Shown here in pieces: positions 63,137-64,000 of a stretch of 64,000 nt of DNA. Under the pieces are notes generated by a model. That model was not told the origin of the DNA. It saw only the letters and a list, made by a program, of their open reading frames with translations, and searched no databases. Every line of letters starts with the position of its first letter. Positions within the stretch are counted from its first letter, which is position 1. The translations under genes and the position numbers were made by a program. The stretch comes from Chloroflexota bacterium. Lineage in GTDB: Bacteria > Chloroflexota > Limnocylindria > QHBO01. The DNA lies in contig JAILWI010000001.1 of NCBI GenBank assembly GCA_025699005.1, forward strand, positions 682,001 to 746,000, given 5' to 3'.

Positions 63137-63916
63137 TCACCCGAGCCAGGCCACGCTGACCATCTCGGCATAGAGTCCCTCCACGTCCACCTCCACGCCC
63201 CGTCGAGCGAACCACTCCCCGACGTTGGCCACGTCCCGGTGCAGGAGCTCGAAGGCATCGGTGTTCGTGGTGAACTCCACCGCCTGCGGCAGGTCGATCA
63301 CCACCAGCCGCCCCTCCCACCACAGCAGGTTGTAGGCGGACAGGTCCGCGTGCACGAGCCCGGCCCGTGTCAGCGTTCGCAGCGCCTCGGCCATCTGCTC
63401 CCACGCCGATTCCAGCTCGGCCGGTGACAGGCGCGCCTGGGCGAGCTTCGGTGCCGCCGCCTCGTCGTCGCCGACGAACGTCATGAGGAACCCGTCCTCG
63501 GTCCGCTCGACCGGGTAGGGGACGGTCACGCCGGCCTCCCAGGCACGGCGCAGCATCGTCCACTCCTGCATCGGCCACAGCTGGGCAGCCAGCTCGTGCC
63601 CGTATCGACTTCGATTGCCGGCCTCGATCGCGCGGCGGTCGCGCGTGCGGAGGTTCCAGCCGGCCTTGTAGATTGCGTCGCCGCGGTAGGAGGTCGAGTT
63701 CGAGAATCCCTTCTCGCGCAGCTCGTCCTTGCCCGGGTATCGCGGGCGATAGCGCTTGTGGGCCAGGAGGCGAGGTCCGCTCGTCGCGAATCGGCGCTCG
63801 AGCAGGAAGATCTCCGCCTCCTTGCCGGATTTCAGGGTGCCGCGCGGCTCGTCCTCGTAGGGCTCGCCATCGGGCCAGTCCACGGACGGCCCACGCAGCG
63901 GTTTCGTGAAGGACAC
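63137..63916 (-). CDS. RIO-family atypical serine/threonine kinase
   Basis: A 259-aa RIO1-like kinase. Gly-loop-like LKSGKEAEIFLLE, an ATP-binding Lys in AHKRYRP, catalytic Asp-Asn in VHADLSAYNLL and metal Asp in VVIDLPQAVEF. RIO kinases act in ribosome biogenesis in archaea and eukaryotes; bacterial members are of uncertain role. GTG 63916 follows GGGAG by about 11 bases. A TAGCCT hexamer on the minus strand at 63985-63990 could be its -10, giving a longer leader. Confidence 0.82.
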   Translation of the reverse strand: MSFTKPLRGPSVDWPDGEPYEDEPRGTLKSGKEAEIFLLERRFATSGPRLLAHKRYRPRYPGKDELREKGFSNSTSYRGDAIYKAGWNLRTRDRRAIEAGNRSRYGHELAAQLWPMQEWTMLRRAWEAGVTVPYPVERTEDGFLMTFVGDDEAAAPKLAQARLSPAELESAWEQMAEALRTLTRAGLVHADLSAYNLLWWEGRLVVIDLPQAVEFTTNTDAFELLHRDVANVGEWFARRGVEVDVEGLYAEMVSVAWLG

Positions 63917-63984
63917 GAAAAAGCACTCCCAATGGGTCTGGAACGTGGGTGGTCGTCCCGACCGGGGAGCGCTTGGGCCGCCTC

Positions 63985-63990
63985 AGGCTA
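63985..63990 (-). promoter_or_regulatory. Candidate -10 element of the RIO kinase gene
   Basis: TAGCCT on the minus strand, 68 bases before GTG 63916. It implies a leader of about 60 bases; nothing else is recognised in 63917-64000. Confidence 0.3.
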
Positions 63991-64000
63991 AGCCGATGAG

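Overview
The window is a very GC-rich (roughly 70%, judged by eye), densely packed bacterial chromosome segment with 66 protein-coding genes that I can support. I see no tRNA, rRNA, CRISPR array, insertion sequence or prophage. Very high GC, two F420-dependent luciferase-like oxidoreductases, a DUF2277 protein, two giant zinc-ribbon/nucleotidyl-cyclase/AAA/TPR proteins, ECF42-DGPF and cofactor-rich oxidoreductases point to a soil-type Chloroflexota (Limnocylindria/Ellin6529-like). An actinobacterium is the main alternative. This assignment is inference. No gap between genes exceeds 300 bases; the largest are about 100-160 bases.

Layout. 0.1-6.3 kb: a small zinc ribbon, lytic transglycosylase, cyclophilin, amidohydrolase, AMIN-like lipoprotein, citrate synthase, and an ECF42 sigma factor with its DGPF partner. 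6.3-13.2 kb: an EamA transporter and rhodanese, a RES-Xre toxin-antitoxin module with a visible operator, a CapA-like lipoprotein, a cupredoxin fold that lost its copper ligands, adenosine deaminase and a DapA-family aldolase. 13.3-23.5 kb: an acyl-CoA (beta-oxidation-like) region with 7Fe ferredoxin, EthD, three crotonase-family proteins (one with a C-terminal zinc ribbon), 3-hydroxyacyl-CoA dehydrogenase, HAD phosphatase, DUF2277, HdeD, a FAD amine oxidase and a thiolase. 23.5-33.8 kb: transporters, acetyltransferases, an F420 enzyme, a two-component system facing a secreted protein, aldehyde dehydrogenase, and a solitary secretion-type ATPase.

33.9-35.3 kb holds a genuine blue-copper lipoprotein and a LuxR regulator, with somewhat lower GC. 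35.3-44.6 kb: a BchI-like AAA protein, then a long minus-strand run: cupin-like protein, ECF sigma factor, cupin, MFS, a three-activity nuclease/helicase with a Cas4-like cysteine pattern, and a second F420-type oxidoreductase. 44.7-51.3 kb: two drug-efflux-type MFS pumps, a phosphatase-like protein, a RKIP-like lipoprotein and a PAS-GAF-GAF histidine kinase with response regulator. 51.4-63.1 kb: a signalling cluster with three class III nucleotidyl cyclases in 10 kb, one behind a DNA-binding-like or regulatory N-terminus and next to a GH15 glucoamylase, the other two inverted paralogues facing apart around an ASCH protein. A RIO kinase closes the window.

Expression. At least 18 genes have a TAnnnT hexamer (TAGCAT, TACCAT, TAGACT, TACAAT and so on) ending 6-8 bases, in one case 10, before the start codon. 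That is the position expected of a -10 box for leaderless mRNA. The motif settles several start codons (27573, 51333, 59552, 10690). Within operons, ATGA, TGATG and TAGTG stop-start overlaps are the rule.
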